The notes beneath the pieces were generated by a model. It was not told the DNA's origin. It made no database searches and saw nothing but the letters and a program-made list of their open reading frames with translations. Below, piece after piece: positions 7,579 to 15,478 of a stretch of 16,340 nucleotides of DNA. A program made the position numbers and the translations under genes. The stretch's first letter is position 1; each line of letters begins with the position of its first letter. Origin of the DNA: STC-113 sp964553745 (GTDB taxonomy: Bacteria; Patescibacteriota; Gracilibacteria; BD1-5; UBA2023); assembly GCA_964553745.1 (NCBI GenBank), contig CAZKLD010000024.1, positions 1-16,340 on the forward strand. Direction: 5' to 3'.

Positions 7579-7692
7579 CTATCCTTGTCTTTGCTTATGC
7601 TTTGGATTTTCGCAGATTACGCGAACTACTCAGTATCTTCTAATGATCATGCAATTGTCGCAAATCTTTTTTACAGATGGTCTTACTTTCAT
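7579..7692 (-). CDS. rpmJ: 50S ribosomal protein L36
   Basis: 37 residues, stop TAG. It has the full L36 pattern MKVRPSVKKICDNCMIIRRY-G-VVRVICENPKHKQRQG. The zinc ligands C11, C14, C27 and H32 of the C+ form are all present. The single UGA encodes the glycine of the RRYGVVRVIC segment, which is glycine in E. coli L36 too. It lies 40 nt after infA, the classical infA-rpmJ-rpsM-rpsK-rpsD order. Confidence 0.97.
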
Positions 7693-7732
7693 GGTTGTTT
7701 AGTGTCTTAAAGTTAAAAAAGGCTTTAAAGCA

Positions 7733-7966
7733 TTATTTTTTTCTGAAAATAATGCGTCATTTACTTAGGTCGTATGGAGTTAATTCCACCAACACTGTAT
7801 CTCCTTCTATCAGGTTAATGAAATTCTTTCTCATTTTACCGGATATGTAAGCTCTAATGATTATTCAACCTCCTCCGAAATCATCGGGAAGCTTAACTTC
7901 GAATAGCGCTCAAGGAAGGGTCTTTACAATAACACCCTCTACTTCAATCTTGTCTTCCTTTGACAT
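7733..7966 (-). CDS. infA: Translation initiation factor IF-1
   Basis: 77 residues, stop TAA. IF-1 is a small OB-fold protein that occupies the 30S A site and supports IF-2 and IF-3. The sequence MSKEDKIEVEGVIVKTLPGA, ISGKMRKNFINLIEGDTVLV, ELTPYDLSKGRIIFRKK is textbook IF-1. UGA gives glycine in LP-G-ALF, in one position of the GGGG run and in SK-G-RI. The start is set by the conserved MSKED and by a promoter at 8012-8039; the leader has no Shine-Dalgarno. It is the first gene of the ribosomal-protein operon. Confidence 0.97.
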
Positions 7967-8011
7967 GTAAGGAAATTTATTTAGAAATATCTAAAAATAA
8001 TTAGCTCGCAC

Positions 8012-8039
8012 ATTGTATAAAAAAACCTTTATATTGCAA
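8012..8039 (-). promoter_or_regulatory. Promoter of the infA-rpmJ-...-rpmA operon
   Basis: -35 TTGCAA (8034-8039), a 16-nt spacer and -10 TACAAT (8012-8017) in the 160-nt gap between the cNMP-binding gene and infA. The predicted start is about 8005, giving a leader of about 40 nt. No convincing terminator precedes it, so read-through from infB is also possible. Confidence 0.5.
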
Positions 8040-8126
8040 ATTTATTTTCAAGAAAATCTAATTTGATAAAGAAACCCTTATAATCAAGGCTAAAAACCTG
8101 TATAAAAAATTTTCTCAATAAATCGC

Positions 8127-8546
8127 CTATTTCAATGCATTCTTATACTTCCGCTCTTTTATTATGTCTACAATCTTATCATAGATATCCTTCCTCTTGG
8201 CTGCCAGATCTACAATCGAATAATTCATTATGACAATAAGCTGTGTATCGTCTAGCGCCTTAACTGTAGCCATCCTCTTCTTAGGGACATCCTGACCGTC
8301 GAAAAATGACATCTCTCAGACAAATTCTCAATTCTGGATATACCCGAGAAGCAATTCTCAGTCAGACCTCTCTTTGTACGCCTTCAGTTTTCATTGTTTG
8401 CAGACATACATCGCTCCGGCCTCATCTCATTCCCTGAAAAGGACTTCTCAAGATTTTATGTATCGTTCTTGGCAGAAAAGTGCAAGATTATCGAGCTCAG
8501 CTGAGCTCAGCGTATCGAAAAGTGATATTCAACTCAATATCGACAT
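8127..8546 (-). CDS. Single-domain cyclic-nucleotide-binding protein
   Basis: 139 residues, stop TAG. It is one CRP/PKA-type cyclic-nucleotide-binding (cNMP) domain. The helix SLFDTLSSAELDNLALFCQE leads into the beta-roll (KSGEVLFREGDEAGAMYVCK, QGKLKAY, LLLGYIQNG). The phosphate-binding cassette is F75-V-G-E78-M ... R91-M-A-T, with the glutamate and arginine that hold the ribose and phosphate in the family. A C-helix (KRKDIYDKIVDIIKERK) ends the protein. There is no helix-turn-helix or catalytic domain, so it is not itself a CRP-type regulator and would act through a partner. Seven of ten glycines are UGA (6, 33, 40, 52, 63, 73, 77), including the cassette glycine. It starts 17 nt after infB, so the two are co-transcribed. 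The ligand and partner are unknown. Confidence 0.88.
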
Positions 8547-8563
8547 ATGGAAAAATTAAAAAA

Positions 8564-11017
8564 TTATTTTCTTTGTACCACTTTGAAGAATTCTAAGACA
8601 TCTCATACCTGAATGATCACATCTCACTTGAATGCGATTCCGAAATCTCCTTCCAATATTTCTTGGACATCGATAACTCATGATTTCAAGCTTATTATCT
8701 CTCCGGATCATACCTTCTTAGAGTCCCTTATCACGCGTATCTTAGATCTGTTCTCCACTCTTCATTCCTTAAGTTCGCATCCTATTACTATCCTATCTTT
8801 TCATGTGAAGAAGATAGCCTTGACCTTTGCTTCTCATAGATCCACATCATCATGCTTGATATCGATCATTCATGTGATTATCGATTCTATTTTCTCAAGG
8901 ATATGGTAGATTACCTTCTTATTGATAACCTCAATTTTTGAGTTGGCCAAAGTATGCTTGGCGTTCGGCATTATTCAGACATTATACCCGATAAGGATTG
9001 CCTGACTGGTACCTGCCATAAGCACATCCGAGTCATTTATATCACCGACTCATGAGTGTATTATCTGAGTCTTGATTTCTGCGGTTCATTGTTTGTGAAG
9101 TGCTTCCTTGAGGGCTTCAAGGCTTCAGTTAGATTCTGCCTTGACGACCACCTTAAGCTGTTTGAGATTTCATGTCTTTATCCTATTCAGAAGAAGTTCA
9201 AGAGAAGCTCATTCGAAATGGTTAAGGCTCTTTGATGATTTCACAAGCTCAAATTCATGCGCCTTATTCTTGGCTGTTTCGATATCAGGTGTAACTTGAA
9301 GGATATCTCCGCCTTCGACCACTTGGCTCAATCATGAGATAAGCACTGGAGTCGACGGACCAGCTTCGTCAATATTCTTTCATTTGTAATCTTTCAGAAA
9401 TTTCAATCTGCCCGCAGTTGAGGCGCACACTACGCAATCTCATTTCTTGAGCGTTCATGAATTTACAAGCACTGTTGCCAAAGGCCCCAGTCTGCTATCC
9501 AAGTGGGATTCGATTACGGTAGCGATTGCCGGTCTGGTCGGATCAGCTTTCAGTTCCTGCATTTCAGAAACTAGGAGTATCATCTCCAGAAGAGTGTCTA
9601 TTCCAAGTCAAGTATGAGCTGAAACTGGCACTACGACCGTATTTCATCCCCAATCCTCTGGCTGAAGTCATTGTTCTGCCAATTGACCCTTTACGAAATC
9701 AAGATTAGCTCAAACCTTATCCATCTTGTTTACAGCGACGATAACTGGAACTCAAGCCTCTTTCGCATGGTTTATACTTTCAATTGTTTGCGGTTTCATT
9801 CATTCGTCAGCAGCGACCACTATTATCGCAATGTCTGTCAATTTCGCTCATCTTGCCCTCATTATCGAGAAAGCTTCATGTCATGGGGTATCGAGGAATG
9901 TAATTCTTCTTCAATCTCTAGTGATCTGATATGCTCATATCTTCTGTGTGATTCATCCTGCCTCTCATGAAGCTACAGATGTCTTGCGTATATAATCCAA
10001 TATGGATGTCTTACCATGATCGACGTGACCCATGATACTGATTATCGGAGCTCTTGTGACCAGTTTTGTCACATCATCGTTCTTCAGCATATCGGTAAGG
10101 TTTCAGTCCATCACACTTGTAATGGAAACCTCATCGTTCTGTTCTTTCACAACTTTTATATTGAAAACCTCGGATATGATGAAACAAGTATCAAAATCAA
10201 CCCTTGTATTAAGCGTCGCCATCATTCCATTCTTAAGGAATTCTGACATTATTTTTGAAAATGGGATTCAGATTTTCTCTGAGAACTCCTTTACGGTCAA
10301 GAAATCTGGCAGAGCCACTTCTTGTCCTGTCTTATCGGCCAGAATTTGTTTCATCTCCTCAAAACTCTTTTCTTTCCTTTCCATTCAAAGCGATTTCTTA
10401 GCACGCCTGAATGTACCGTCATCCTCTTCGACAGCTCATCTGATCTTAAATGTTTTTTTGGACTTGAATTTTCTGTTCGAATCGAATCATCCGAAAAATT
10501 CCTTCCTCTCTTGCGGGAAAGTCGGCTTATTCTGGGTTGTTTCTGGTTTTCCTGGAGCGGAAGCCTCTGGCTTCTTATCGAAATATGATCTTTTCTTGTT
10601 GTTTGAGAACCTCTCTAGTGATTCCGAGTCTATGCTTACTGAAGGAGCCTCTTCTGTTTTTGGCTCAACCTTAACGGTTTCTGTTTTTTCAGCAATGATA
10701 TCCTCTTTTTTCGGTTCTTCTCTTCTTGCTGGCTCTTCCTTTATTACAGGGATTTCTTCTTTAGGGAACACTTTCCTTTCTTCAAAAGTTATCAATGCTG
10801 GCTGTTTCTTGAATCTTATTTCTTTCTTCTCTTCTTCTTTTTTTGGAGCTACCGATTCTACAACTGGTTCGTTTAAAGTTACAGTCTTCTCTTCTGCCTC
10901 AGGTTTTTTAGCTTTTATCTTAAGCTTTAAAGCTGATTTTTTTTCTCAAGTCTCTTCTTCTTGCAAAGAAGGTATATGCGAATAATAATCGTCTATGTTA
11001 GAATTTTTCTCTTGCAT
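8564..11017 (-). CDS. infB: Translation initiation factor IF-2
   Basis: 817 residues, stop TAA. IF-2 is the GTPase that brings fMet-tRNA to the 30S subunit and promotes subunit joining. The N-terminal part (about 1-230) is a low-complexity K/E/P-rich arm. It is followed by an IF2_N domain (about 245-290, FLTVKEFSEKIGIPFSK). The GTPase domain has G1 G330-HVDHGKTS, G2 EAGGITQKIGAY, G3 DTPGHEAF, G4 NKMDK and G5 VSAHTGLG. Domains II, III and IV follow, with GDFGIAFKGDVIIQVGDVLE at the C-terminus. Many glycines are UGA, among them G379 of DTPGH, the invariant switch II glycine. The start is the first ATG after a good promoter. nusA/rbfA do not flank it; a cNMP-binding gene follows 17 nt downstream. 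The long plus-strand reading at 10032-10985 is only the Ser-rich antisense of the acidic arm. Confidence 0.97.
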
Positions 11018-11037
11018 CTAGTATAAATAAAAATTAG

Positions 11038-11057
11038 GTAAAAAGGGGTCTTTTTAC
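11038..11057 (-). promoter_or_regulatory. Hairpin in the infB 5' leader
   Basis: A perfect 8-bp stem (GTAAAAAG/CTTTTTAC) with a 4-nt loop (ACCC on the minus strand) lies between the infB promoter and its ATG, ending 20 nt before the start. The following TAATTTTTATTTATA is T-rich, so it could act as a weak attenuator or a translation-control hairpin. Function inferred only. Confidence 0.4.
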
Positions 11058-11085
11058 AAGTAAATTGGCTTTTTATGCTTCTCGT

Positions 11086-11112
11086 ATTATATGGTTTTTT
11101 TGAAAAAGTCAA
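11086..11112 (-). promoter_or_regulatory. Promoter of infB
   Basis: A perfect -10 TATAAT (11086-11091) with TTGACT (11107-11112) 15 nt upstream, or TTTGAC/TTTTGA at 16-17 nt. The predicted start is about 60 nt before the infB ATG. The rest of the 208-nt gap (11018-11225) holds the leader hairpin and a second small hairpin at 11183-11202, and no gene. Confidence 0.65.
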
Positions 11113-11182
11113 AAGGAAGCCAAAAATGACTTAATCAGGTTTCGATTCGGATACTTGCTCTGAAATCTTCAAGCTCCGTGCC

Positions 11183-11202
11183 CGGATGCACAATTGCATC
11201 CG
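11183..11202. other. Small hairpin after the FkbM gene
   Basis: CGGATGCA / TGCATCCG, a perfect 8-bp stem with a 4-nt loop, 23 nt after the FkbM stop. No T-run follows on the minus strand, so it is not a standard terminator. It may stabilise the 3' end of the upstream transcript or be a protein-binding site. Confidence 0.35.
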
Positions 11203-11225
11203 ATTTGGAATATGGTGTGGTTGTG

Positions 11226-11942
11226 CTAATTGAAAGCGGAGATATAGCCTATTCTTGAATCATGTTCAGATTCAGTGATTTCAATATAAATATAGAGTTT
11301 TTTCAGTTTTGTCAATAGCTGGGTGAAACTTATCTCATATGATTCGTCAAGAATATGATATTCCAAAAATATAGATTTGATCTTTTTGAAAATATGGTCT
11401 TCAATATCCAGAAGCACGCCGAACTCTGCTCACTCTATGTCCATCTTGATCAAATCAATCTCATCGATGCGATTCTCCGAGATGTATTCGTCAAGCCTTA
11501 TGAACCTGCAATCCTCTTCGTTTTCTCATTTATTAAGGAAGCTTCTGTATTGGCTGGATTGTGTCGAAATCTTCGGCTTATACAATTTCTTAATTCAAGC
11601 GGAATCTGAAATTCAGCATTCGTTCAAAATGATGCCAGGCTGGAATCATTCAAAGATTTCTTCAGCTGTCGCAAAGTTCTCTCCGGATGGCTCGAAGAAA
11701 TGGATTTCCAAATCAGGCTTATCTTGATTCTGATTTTCCGAAATCTCCAAATGCCCTCAGCACTCCACAATCTGCAGACCGTTTCTTATCATCATGGCAT
11801 AAAGGCTGAATAATCAAATATGTCCACCGATGTCGAAGATGACAGAAGCGCTCTTTATGGCTTTATCCAATGCAGAATATTCCTTTTTGACGAATATCTA
11901 ATAGTATAGGGCCTTTTCATATTTGCCTAGCAAGATGGACAT
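11226..11942 (-). pseudogene. FkbM-family methyltransferase interrupted by an amber codon
   Basis: The reading frame from ATG 11942 gives MSILLGKYEKALYY, then TAG (11898-11900), then 223 uninterrupted residues to TAG 11226. After the amber come IFVKKEYSALDKAI and the SAM-binding motif VIFDIGGHIGLFSLYAM. Further on are HFFEPSGENF and the family signature IDEIDLIKMDIEGAEFGVLL. These identify a Methyltransf_21/FkbM enzyme, SAM-dependent and often acting on sugars or secondary metabolites. Its substrate cannot be told. Glycines in HI-G-LF, EC-G-GH, FE-G-F and IE-G-AE are UGA. The ATG overlaps the upstream stop as TAATG, so the start is well supported and the TAG lies at codon 15. One base change (GAG or CAG to TAG) would explain it. 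Either the gene is recently dead, a downstream non-ATG start is used, or the base is a sequence error. The catalytic domain itself is intact. Confidence 0.78.
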
Positions 11943-12562
11943 TATCGTCTGTTGTGATTGTTAATTTCCTTGCGTTTGAATGAAGCTCATAAAGAAAGGA
12001 TGGCAGAAAGCAAGATTAAACGCAATATCGGATTCCCATCTTGCGAAGCTTCTGCAGATAATCTAAGGTTGTCGGAAAACTTGTCTTTTCAATAGCTTAT
12101 TCCTTCAGTATATTCAGATTGAGGAATGCTACTCAACGAATCATTTGCTGAAATATCAGGCTTTTCCAAGGATTTGCTCGACTTGGAGTTTTCTTCTGAC
12201 GAGAATCAGGCCTCATCATATCTTCAGAGTTTACTGCTGTCGAAAACTGAAACATATCCCGCAAATGTTATGGCAAATATCATGCAGAATGAAACCGCAA
12301 ACCTGAAGAAAGAGAATCTGAAGCCTTCGATGAGCCTGTTAATGAGTCTTGCTCTTTCATATTTTTGGGAATACTCAGCGAGCAGATCTCTCTTCAGCCG
12401 GCTCTTGAAAAGCTCGTCAATCTCGACATTATTTTTTTTCTTCCTTTCAAGAGCTTTTATGATATCGGAATATATCTCTTCGTCCTCCTCAAGAGATTCC
12501 CCTTTTTCCAATTTGTCGAATATATGTTGTAGTTTCTCTCATTCGAGATCTTTGTTCATCAT
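11942..12562 (-). CDS. Membrane protein, probable anti-sigma factor
   Basis: 206 residues from the ATG that overlaps the sigma-factor stop (TAATG); an alternative in-frame ATG at 12628 would add 22 residues inside the sigma gene. The N-terminal 75 or so residues are highly charged and helical (KLEKGESLEEDEEIYSDIIK, ERKKKNNVEIDELFKSRLKR). Next comes a transmembrane segment (FSFFRFAVSFCMIFAITFAG). A Ser/Asn/Glu-rich, low-complexity segment of about 65 residues lies outside the membrane. A second hydrophobic stretch (ILRLILLSAILSLGAS) and a basic tail FKRKE end the protein. I see no zinc anti-sigma HxxxCxxC motif and recognise no family. The role rests on position directly behind an ECF sigma gene and on the cytoplasmic-domain-plus-TM layout. 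It would hold the sigma factor at the membrane until a surface signal releases it. Confidence 0.65.
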
Positions 12563-13086
12563 TAGAATATCATTAGGAATATTATCAAAAGCAGCAGATT
12601 GAGCGAATTTCTCATTGTTTCGATTCATCTTTGAAACGACATCTTAACTCAAGACTCTCAGATTCACACTATTTGCGCTATCTCTCCGAAAGCCAAATTC
12701 TCATATATCCTGAGAGCGATTATCTCCTGAGTCCTGACAGGAAGCTTGCTGAGAGCCTGGATTGCCTTGTCCAGATTAATCTCAAAATCAATCTCTTCAT
12801 TAGAAGTATTCTCGGTGCAGCAGATGTTTTGGTGGTTTTCGAGCGGCACGCAATCGTCGGATTTCTTGTAGTGGTCGATAATGGCATTTGTTGTTATTGC
12901 GTAGAGCCATGTGGACATCTTTCATCTGCTTTCATCATATTTTTCCAGATTCCTGAGCGCCTTGAAAAACACTTGAGATACCAGATCCTCAGCCACCTCC
13001 TTATTGTCCACCCTATTAAATATGTAGGAGAATATCTTAGGGAAGAATTTTTCATATATGTCTCAGAATTCCTGTTTTGTAATCAT
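12562..13086 (-). CDS. ECF-type RNA polymerase sigma factor
   Basis: 174 residues, stop TAA. Region 2 is at about 7-75: EFGDIYEKFFPKIFSYIFNR, NKEVAEDLVSQVFFKALRNL, EKYDESRGKMSTWLYAITTN, AIIDHYKK. This matches the AEDLVQETF...RGSFRTWLYxIAxNxxxDxxRK pattern of ECF sigmas. After an acidic linker, region 4 is at about 108-155 (LSKLPVRTQEIIALRIYENL, AFGEIAQIVGIGESGVKMSF, QRGIETMR), a helix-turn-helix for -35 recognition. Six glycines are UGA. The last 12 or so residues are oddly hydrophobic (NLLLLIIFLMIF) and lie where the downstream gene could start at its alternative ATG, so that tail may be incidental. It has its own promoter (13108-13135), 52 nt after the vWA gene. The likely target is this cluster and other envelope genes (inference). 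Confidence 0.92.
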
Positions 13087-13107
13087 TGGATAGATTATTT
13101 CCCACGG

Positions 13108-13135
13108 ATTATATTACAAGATAGGCAGATTCCAA
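13108..13135 (-). promoter_or_regulatory. Promoter of the ECF sigma operon
   Basis: -35 TTGGAA (13130-13135), a 16-nt spacer and a perfect -10 TATAAT (13108-13113), directly after the vWA stop codon at 13138. It looks like a housekeeping promoter, not an ECF type (no GGAAC/GTC), so the sigma operon seems to have basal, not purely self-dependent, transcription. Confidence 0.65.
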
Positions 13136-13137
13136 AA

Positions 13138-15360
13138 TTATAATGGATTTTCAGGCATTTTCCTTCTTGATGATCTGACTATAAGATATCAAAGTCAAGA
13201 GAACAGTGCTAAGATTCAAAGTGCAATATGCCAAGCGTTCTTCAGTGTTCCGTTTCATCATATCAATCTGGAATCCTTGTCTCACAGTCCTCACAACGAT
13301 TCTTCCATCATCATATTTGAGGCTCATAAGCTCATCTCCCGTTGAGGCATTGAATTATTTATCGTAGGCATATTCACGCTCTTTTGCACGGAATCTTGAG
13401 CCGATTGTCAATATATTCAGGAATAATCCTTTCATTCCACTTCATAGACAGGAACCTTGTAGGTATCTATTTGGCCGGATCCGTTCCTGACAGTGTCGTC
13501 TATCGCTATGAAGGATGTGAATTCCGACATGATGGAAAACTTGAGACCGAGAGCCGTAACCTCCTCTTCTAGCTTCGGATTAGGCATGAAGCTGTTTTCC
13601 CTGTAGATATCATCTATCTTCTGCCTTGCCCAAAATGCCGCAATGCTAGAATTCTCTTTTTCCTCTTTTTTGAAATTGATTTTTATTGTCTGAGAATAAG
13701 CTTCATTTCATCTTTTTGCTGTGATCCTGATATTCCTTTCCTTATCAAGCGAGTCCAAAAATGCTCCTGCTGAATATTTGCCGTAAACATGTAGCGGCTG
13801 CCCGGCATAGAGGTCAGCGAATCTTCCCGGCATGACGTCAGTCACACTCAATCAATCCCAATCAACCTTTATATCAGTCAATACTGGAGATGCGAAATTG
13901 CCGTAGAATTCATCAACCTTCTCATCGATATTATCTTCACCGAGCACATATGTCGCCTTTCAATTTCAGCTTTCTGCCATCTTGTCTATCAAGTACCTGT
14001 TTGCAGCAGCATCGACTCATAGCATGAATAATCTGTTCTGTCCGAGTCATGTCTTGATTATGGATAATATCTCTGATTCGTTTCAGATATCTCAATCCAT
14101 CATTCAGAGAATTATCCTCATCCTATCTCAGCTGTCTCATGTATTCTTAAGCGCTTCCATGAAGGGCTGGTCCATCATGGTTCCGCCTCACGCCTCCAAA
14201 TTTTCGACATATTTCAGTCATTCGTCCTTTGCTGATCAATCAGCAAGCTTGGATGCAGGGAAAAGGGTGAATACTTGGGTATTGAAATTATAAACATTGA
14301 AGCTGTCATTCGGTCCTAGATTTGATATGGCTTTCCTCATGGCTTTTTTAACTGTTTCAATCGGCCTTCACGTCATCGATCCGGAAGTATCAAGCACGAA
14401 TACTATCTCTTTGTCCCTGATTTCTGATTGTTTGGGTGATTTTTGAGGTTCTGCTATAAGAGCGAAATATCAGTCCTTCTCACTTGCAACCTTATGGATA
14501 AGGAATCCTATCTGAGGCGATTCGGAAGCGACATCATATATGAATGAGAAATCCTTGTTCGGAATCTCTGAAGCGTTTTTGAGGGTTATTTCAGCTTGGG
14601 AATCATTTATCTTCCTGACATTGACATCGTGCGAATTGCTTTTGAGTCATCTGATATTCACTCAAGCCAATATATTCAGCTTCAAATCTATCGTATGTCA
14701 TTCCCTATATCCGGCCTTTATAGTAGGACTTTCGATATTGGACGCATCTTTGACGCTTGCAGGATTATATCTCGGTCAGACGACCATGGGAAATATATAG
14801 TTATATTTTCAATTCTCATATCTCAATACCTCGAAATATGAGATCTTGATCTTGATATTGTCGCCTGGCATTATGTTGGCTACTTTCTGCGTGAAGATAT
14901 TCGGCCTTTCCTGATTGAGGAGCGCAGCGGTCTGTCCGTTATTTTTGGCCTCCAGATATTTTCTTTCTGCCTCTTTGCGAGTATCTATCCTTCATATTAT
15001 CTTCTTATCTCAGACGAGCATTTCCATGCTGTCCACAGAGGCTTCGTGAGGAAGCGGAAAGCTGTATGTCGCCTCAATGGGCTTCTTATAAGGATTCTGG
15101 AACTCCTGGGTGACATAAGTCCTGGAGACGAATCCCGAAATCCTGGCGTCCACTGAAGTTCGTTTGAGCGGAAGAGCAGCAATCTGTGGGTCATCTTCAT
15201 GGGAAAATGCGTTCGGATCACTCTCTCATCCGACTATAGTGGTAAGCTCTCACTGAGTGACTTCGCCGACTGAAATTCCATCTCAAACAGTATTTGCCGC
15301 AAATGACATGTTCGGAGCTCCGAATATCATGATGAGCAGGATTGATAATATCTTTTTCAT
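13138..15360 (-). CDS. Secreted VIT and vWA domain protein with C-terminal membrane anchor
   Basis: 740 residues, stop TAA. Signal peptide MKKILSILLIMIFGAPNMSF with cleavage near AFA/NTV (about 22-25). The VIT domain is at about 60-200 (ISGFVSRTYVTQEFQNPYKK, ATYSFPLPHEASVDSMEMLV, RKEAERKYLEAKNNGQTAAL, QERPNIFTQKVANIMPGDNI). The vWA domain is at about 318-500: MIDAS D324-TSGS328, T394 in GGGT, and D422 in MMDGDIGNE, where the family usually has TDG. RLFMLGVDAAANRYLIDKMA, a hallmark of VIT-vWA proteins, follows. After a beta-rich region and a Met/Ser-rich linker, a hydrophobic anchor (WHIALGILALFSGLGYLIV, about 708-728) and basic tail RSSRRK end the protein. VIT/vWA proteins resemble inter-alpha-trypsin inhibitor heavy chains and bacterial sortase targets, but no LPxTG is visible here. 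It is probably a surface adhesion or sensing protein that binds a divalent metal. More than 20 glycines are UGA. Confidence 0.9.
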
Positions 15361-15444
15361 AATAAGATAATTAAAAATATAAATTCCAGAAACCTTTTTG
15401 TTTTTGTTTTTATGGGCTTCTGAAATATTTATACTCCCGCAATG
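15361..15444 (-). other. Leader of the VIT/vWA gene, no gene seen
   Basis: This 84-nt AT-rich stretch lies between the terminator at 15445-15476 and the vWA ATG. It contains TATAAA- and TATATT-like boxes but no matching -35, so I do not assign the promoter. The ATG is preceded by TTATT, without Shine-Dalgarno. Confidence 0.4.
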
Positions 15445-15476
15445 AAAAATAGTCACAAAATTGTGACTATTTTTTT
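15445..15476. terminator. Bidirectional terminator after the prepilin remnant
   Basis: A 14-bp perfect stem (AAAAATAGTCACAA at 15445-15458 with 15461-15474) and a tiny loop, with T-runs in both directions. It stands 3 nt after the TAA at 15479-15481 that would end the prepilin remnant on the minus strand, and separates that remnant from the VIT/vWA gene. Confidence 0.75.
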
Positions 15477-15478
15477 CT

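Noticed and set aside
7720..7742. GCTTTAAAGC palindrome between infA and rpmJ as a terminator
   Set aside because: A 10-bp palindrome without a loop cannot form a useful hairpin, and rpmJ follows within 40 nt in the classical operon order.
10032..10985. Long plus-strand ORF (317 codons), Ser/Phe-rich
   Set aside because: It is exactly antisense to the K/E-rich arm and start of the GTPase part of infB. The composition is that of reversed Lys/Glu codons, with no domain and no promoter.
11943..12120. Upstream extension of FkbM in another frame (LYELHSNARKLTITTDDNV)
   Set aside because: It looked like a frameshifted N-terminus, but the same bases encode the C-terminal segment of the upstream membrane protein in an unbroken frame, and TAATG gives a clean FkbM start.
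12631..13143. Plus-strand ORF of 170 codons
   Set aside because: It is the complement of the ECF sigma gene, whose regions 2 and 4 are clear on the minus strand.
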